DNA of 9,656 nucleotides, taken from Bacteroidota bacterium. Lineage in GTDB: Bacteria > Bacteroidota > Bacteroidia > Chitinophagales > Chitinophagaceae. Made by a program: the position numbers and the translations under genes. The notes below the pieces were generated by a model. That model worked only from the letters and a program-made list of their open reading frames with translations. It made no database searches and was not told the DNA's origin. Shown one piece after another: positions 6,774-9,656 of this stretch. Where the stretch lies: assembly GCA_023391895.1 (NCBI GenBank), contig JAEWAC010000185.1, positions 1 through 9,656 on the forward strand. Reading direction: 5' to 3'. The stretch's first letter is position 1, and the number at the start of each line of letters is the position of its first letter.

Positions 6774-6848
6774 TGGCCTGGCGGTTACGTTAATAAAGAT
6801 AATAGCTTAGCCGCTGCCCGCCAATGCCGCCGGCAAGGGCTTTTGCCG
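6774..6848. promoter_or_regulatory. Divergent GNAT/GH51 spacer with small hairpins
   Basis: The spacer 6715-7005 holds no gene I can support. It contains GGC..TGGCGG near 6776-6784 facing CCGCCA..GCC near 6818-6828 (an interrupted stem), and a compact stem CGGCAA (6831-6836)/TTGCCG (6843-6848) with loop GGGCTT. Neither has a T-run. They could be transcript-leader structures or chance in GC-rich DNA. The frame of the GH51 gene stays open back into this stretch but has no family sequence before 7006. Confidence 0.25.
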
Positions 6849-6924
6849 CCATTATGGGTAGGATGAGCAACAAGGCTTGTGCAGCAGAAAAGCAGCCATG
6901 GGTAAGCCGTTGGTTCAATTTTTA

Positions 6925-6954
6925 TTTGGGATAGCCGATGAAATATTATCTTCT
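6925..6954 (+). promoter_or_regulatory. Possible Bacteroidota promoter for the GH51 gene
   Basis: TTTG at 6925-6928, an 18-bp gap, then TATCTTCT at 6947-6954 resembles the TTTG / TAnnTTTG pair of Bacteroidota promoters, but the -7 part lacks the final TG. It would start transcription near 6961 and leave a leader of about 45 nt before ATG 7006, in keeping with that start. Tentative. Confidence 0.25.
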
Positions 6955-7005
6955 ATGGTTAAATTCGATGGAGCAACAACCTCTAAATCTCCGCTGCATG
7001 CTGCC

Positions 7006-8544
7006 ATGAAAAGATTGTTTATATTTTTTCTTTGTTTACCTATGACCCTGCTATCCTCAGCCCAAAACACGGCCTTACTACAGGCCGACTCTTTAAAAAG
7101 TACCATCAGCCGCCATATTTACGGGCACTTTGCCGAGCACCTGGGCCGCGGTATATACGGTGGCTTTTATGTAGGTGAAAACAACACCAGCATTCCGCAT
7201 ACGGCGGGCGTCCGCAACGATGTGGTAGCGGCTTTAAAAAAGCTGAAGATACCCAACCTGCGCTGGCCCGGCGGCTGCTTTGCCGATACCTACCACTGGA
7301 AAGACGGCATTGGTCCCAAAGACCAACGCCCTTCTATCGTCAACACCTGGTGGGGCGGCGTCACCGAAGACAACAGCTTTGGTACGCATGACTTTTTGAA
7401 TATGTGCGAACTGCTGGGCACGGAGCCTTACCTGGCCGGCAATGTAGGCAGCGGTACGGTGCAGGAGCTGACCGACTGGGTGCAGTATGTAAACTTTGAG
7501 GACATAAGCCCCATGTCGGACCTGCGGCGGCAAAACGGAAGAGAAAAACCCTGGAACGTAAAGTACTGGGGCATTGGCAACGAAGCCTGGGGCTGCGGCG
7601 GCAATATGACGGCGGAGTATTACGCCAACCTGTACCGCCAGTACGCCACTTATATGACCGGCTGGACCAAAGGTGGCAGTATCGTTCGCATTGCGTCCGG
7701 GGCCAATTCCGCCGACTACAACTGGACCGAAGTGCTGATGAAAAACATTCCCGGCCATATGCTGGGCGGGCTGGCCCTGCACCATTATGCGGTCATTGAC
7801 TGGAGCAAAAAAGGACCTGCCACCGGCTTTACCGAACAGCATTATTTTACCACCATGCAGCGGGCCTGGCAAATGGAAACCCTGGTGGCCAAACATGCCG
7901 CCATTATGGACCAATATGACCCGCAGAAAAAAGTAGCCCTGGTGGTGGACGAATGGGGTGGCTGGTACGACGTAGAACCGGGCACCGACCCTGGTTTTTT
8001 ATACCAGCAAAACACCATGCGGGATGCCATGATCGCGGGCCTGACGCTGAATATTTTTAATAACCATAGCGACCGGGTACGCATGGCCAACCTGGCACAA
8101 ACCATTAACGTGCTGCAGGCCGTGATTTTGACCGATAAAGAAAAAATGCTCCTGACGCCCACCTACCATGTAATGGAAATGTACAACGTACACCAGGATG
8201 CCCAACTGCTGCTGCTCCACCTCAAAAGCAGCGATTACGCTCTGGGCGGCGAAAAGCTGCAGGCGGTATCCGGTTCTGCCTCCAAGGATTCTCTGGGTCG
8301 TACCCACATTTCCCTGGTGAATATAGACGCTCAAAAAAGCCAGACAGTATCCATTGAAGTAAAAGGTGCCACCTACAGCAAACTGACCGGCCGGATCTTA
8401 ACCGCTAAAAACCTGCAGGACCACAACACCTTTGAAGCGCCGGAAAAAATAAAGCCGGTGACCTTCAATGGCGCCAGCCTGAAGAAAAATACACTGGAAG
8501 TAAAGCTGCCGCCTTTTTCGGTAGTGGTGCTGCAGCTGAATTAA
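7006..8544 (+). CDS. Secreted GH51 alpha-L-arabinofuranosidase
   Basis: 512 aa from ATG 7006. This start is chosen because it gives a clear Sec signal peptide, MKRLFIFFLCLPMTLLSSAQ (1-20). The frame continues open upstream (a TTG at 6877 adds 43 residues) but that part has no family sequence. Exo-acting GH51 enzymes remove alpha-L-arabinofuranosyl groups from arabinan, arabinoxylan and oligosaccharides. Family marks: HIYGHFAEHLGRGIYGG (38-53), LRWPGGCFADTYHWKDGIGP (85-104), acid/base Glu193 in WGIGNEAWGCGG, and nucleophile Glu316 in VVDEWGGWYD. The (beta/alpha)8 domain runs to about residue 390. The C-terminal beta-sandwich follows (ISLVNIDAQKS... to VVLQLN). The full family length is present and intact. 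The signal peptide predicts periplasmic or surface action. It stands alone: no SusC/D or transporter is adjacent. Confidence 0.96.
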   Translation: MKRLFIFFLCLPMTLLSSAQNTALLQADSLKSTISRHIYGHFAEHLGRGIYGGFYVGENNTSIPHTAGVRNDVVAALKKLKIPNLRWPGGCFADTYHWKDGIGPKDQRPSIVNTWWGGVTEDNSFGTHDFLNMCELLGTEPYLAGNVGSGTVQELTDWVQYVNFEDISPMSDLRRQNGREKPWNVKYWGIGNEAWGCGGNMTAEYYANLYRQYATYMTGWTKGGSIVRIASGANSADYNWTEVLMKNIPGHMLGGLALHHYAVIDWSKKGPATGFTEQHYFTTMQRAWQMETLVAKHAAIMDQYDPQKKVALVVDEWGGWYDVEPGTDPGFLYQQNTMRDAMIAGLTLNIFNNHSDRVRMANLAQTINVLQAVILTDKEKMLLTPTYHVMEMYNVHQDAQLLLLHLKSSDYALGGEKLQAVSGSASKDSLGRTHISLVNIDAQKSQTVSIEVKGATYSKLTGRILTAKNLQDHNTFEAPEKIKPVTFNGASLKKNTLEVKLPPFSVVVLQLN

Positions 8545-8872
8545 GGCGGTATGGGTTTTGAAAGAGTTGGATTATCATAACACAGTTGACAGCAAACCAA
8601 TAAATACCCGCATTTCTTAAAAATGCCATAGGGCCGTCAGTCGTACCTACATGGAAAATACCGAACTTTATACGCAATGGGTAAGATGGTCAATTAGCCA
8701 TTGAAAGTACCCTGACAGAAACAATGGCGACGAATGGGCTTTCAAACGGCATGACGTTTACAAACCGATGCTGACCTCTGATAACGGATTCATTTTCCAG
8801 TCTCGAAAACAAAGTGGAAGAAATCTTCCTGCATAGGCTTTTGACCCCGGTGCAAAAAGAAAATAGTCACCC
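8545..8872. other. 328-bp spacer without an intact gene; possible gene debris
   Basis: No complete gene, terminator or palindrome of the A-D type is visible. On the plus strand a stretch around 8651-8850 reads like broken coding sequence: one frame gives MENTELYTQWVRWSISH, a stop at 8702-8704, then KYPDRNNGDEWAFKRHDVY and PMLTSDNGFIFQSRKQSG before another stop. I do not recognise the family, and short open stretches also occur in the other plus-strand frames, so a decayed gene is only a possibility. Confidence 0.3.
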
Positions 8873-9655
8873 TTACTCCTTCTCCTTTTCCGCCGCCGTT
8901 TGGGAGGCGATTTTTTCTGGTGCCCCAATCGTTTTAAGAGCACCTGTCAGTATGGTTTTCCATACCAGCAAAAAAAAGCCACCTTCGGGAATCCGCTCAA
9001 AGGTGACGGTTGCCCGCCGCGGCTCTTTCTTTTCCGCAGGATTGTTTTTTTTCAGCACAAAAGTATTGGCCAAAAAGCTGGTCATATCTTTCTTATCCAG
9101 TTCTGGCTTGTCGTTGTCTTTTTCCAGCAAAGCCAATTTCAAATCCTCATACAGCAGCAGCACGTCGCCGGCGGCCTGCCACTGGTTGCCGGTAATAGTG
9201 GCCTGCACTTTTTGCAGCTTTCCCTCCTTTATTTGTACCAGTCCCAGCGGCATGGCAAAGCTGTTGAGCAGCACGCCGTCAAACCCGCTCCTGGTGTTAA
9301 TACGAGCCGTAAACCGGCCCTGTTGGTGATTGGCCAGGTCGAAGCGGAACCGGGCCTGTATGGGTATGCGGTGCATCAGCAGGGCGGTACCCTCCACGTC
9401 AACGGGCTTTCGGTTCCGGTTGGAAAGGTTAGTTCCCGTAAGGGTTACACGACCCAGGTGCACCGTGCCGCTTTGCTGCGTAATAGGGTTGAATTCTTCA
9501 TAAGAAACAGCCAGGTCCCGGACCTTGAGCCGGTCTATATGCAGCTTTACCGGAGCCTTCATCAGCAACTGGTTTGGGAACTTGCCCATGCGGGAGCGCA
9601 GGGGCCGGGAACGGTCAAAGTACACCCCTAGCTGGCCGCCCTGGGTTACCATTTC
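8873..9655 (-). CDS. AsmA-like/DUF748-type protein, C-terminal part; 5' end beyond window
   Basis: The frame is open from the right edge to TAA at 8873-8875 (260 codons visible), so start and N-terminus lie outside. Numbering from Met at 9652: repeated beta-strand units such as APVKLHIDRLKVRDLAVSYEEF (33-54), GTVHLGRVTLTGTNLSN (62-78) and GRFTARINTRSGFDGVLLNSF (112-132), with GKLQKVQATITGN, are typical of the long beta-helical AsmA/TamB-like proteins that bridge the periplasm and take part in outer-membrane lipid or protein traffic. The C-terminal RIPEGGFFLLVWKTILTGALKTIG (220-243) resembles the conserved hydrophobic end common in Bacteroidota members, followed by a charged tail KEKE. No catalytic residues are expected. 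Reasonable as a class call; role inferred. It is convergent with GH51 across the empty spacer. Confidence 0.75.
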   Translation of the reverse strand, partial: EMVTQGGQLGVYFDRSRPLRSRMGKFPNQLLMKAPVKLHIDRLKVRDLAVSYEEFNPITQQSGTVHLGRVTLTGTNLSNRNRKPVDVEGTALLMHRIPIQARFRFDLANHQQGRFTARINTRSGFDGVLLNSFAMPLGLVQIKEGKLQKVQATITGNQWQAAGDVLLLYEDLKLALLEKDNDKPELDKKDMTSFLANTFVLKKNNPAEKKEPRRATVTFERIPEGGFFLLVWKTILTGALKTIGAPEKIASQTAAEKEKE

Positions 9656-9656
9656 A

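Noticed and set aside
7234..7914. 226-codon minus-strand open frame inside GH51
   Set aside because: It is antisense to a catalytic domain with all family residues. Long opposite frames are expected in GC-rich coding DNA.
1223..8544. A polysaccharide utilization locus joining GH43 and GH51
   Set aside because: No SusC/SusD pair, hybrid two-component system or transporter is present, and unrelated genes on both strands separate the two enzymes.
8814..9329. 171-codon plus-strand open frame opposite the AsmA-like gene
   Set aside because: The translation is Ser/Phe-rich and of low complexity. The opposite strand has typical AsmA-like beta-strand repeats and a conserved-type C-terminus.
1..9656. 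CRISPR array, tRNA or rRNA genes, transposase
   Set aside because: No regularly spaced repeats, no cloverleaf or rRNA sequence and no transposase or integrase domain was seen on either strand.

Overview
The window looks like chromosomal DNA from a Bacteroidota bacterium, probably near Chitinophagaceae. The evidence is Sec signal peptides ending in 'SQ' or 'AQ', weak Shine-Dalgarno sequences, a PorT-like barrel protein, an AsmA-like C-terminus of a type common in the phylum, and GH43/GH51 arabinan-type enzymes. The family placement is an inference from protein style; no 16S or marker gene is present.

Left part (1 to about 6000), visibly AT-rich: a series of short, functionally unrelated gene units. 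In order they are a serine hydrolase cut by the left edge (-), a secreted GH43 glycosidase (+), a divergent pair of an AraC-type regulator (-) and an SDR oxidoreductase (+), a small outer-membrane barrel protein (-) and an OsmC-like protein (-). The regulator carries one frameshift. The SDR carries one nonsense codon and one frameshift. The genes around them are intact.

Four of the spacers in this part hold an imperfect palindrome of about 140-150 bp (sites D, A, B and C at about 1001-1145, 2258-2406, 4547-4686 and 5366-5510). Each has outer TAAC...GTTA-like ends, an inner GGCTTT...AAAGCC-like stem, unequal arm lengths and a long centre. A, B and C also share words in the centre: GTACTTCAGCC is identical in A and C, and B and C align along their right halves. 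This is the architecture of integron attC sites, so the left part may be a cassette-type array (a CALIN, since no integrase is visible) or a set of dispersed palindromic elements. This is the main finding.

Right part (about 6139 to the end), visibly more GC-rich, with no such palindromes: a RimJ/RimL-type GNAT acetyltransferase (-), divergent from a secreted GH51 alpha-L-arabinofuranosidase (+), then about 330 bp with no intact gene, then the C-terminal 260 codons of an AsmA-like protein (-) that runs off the right edge. This looks like ordinary chromosomal backbone. The GH43 and GH51 enzymes could both act on arabinose-containing plant polysaccharides, but they are 4.8 kb apart and no SusC/SusD pair is present, so this is not a canonical polysaccharide utilization locus.
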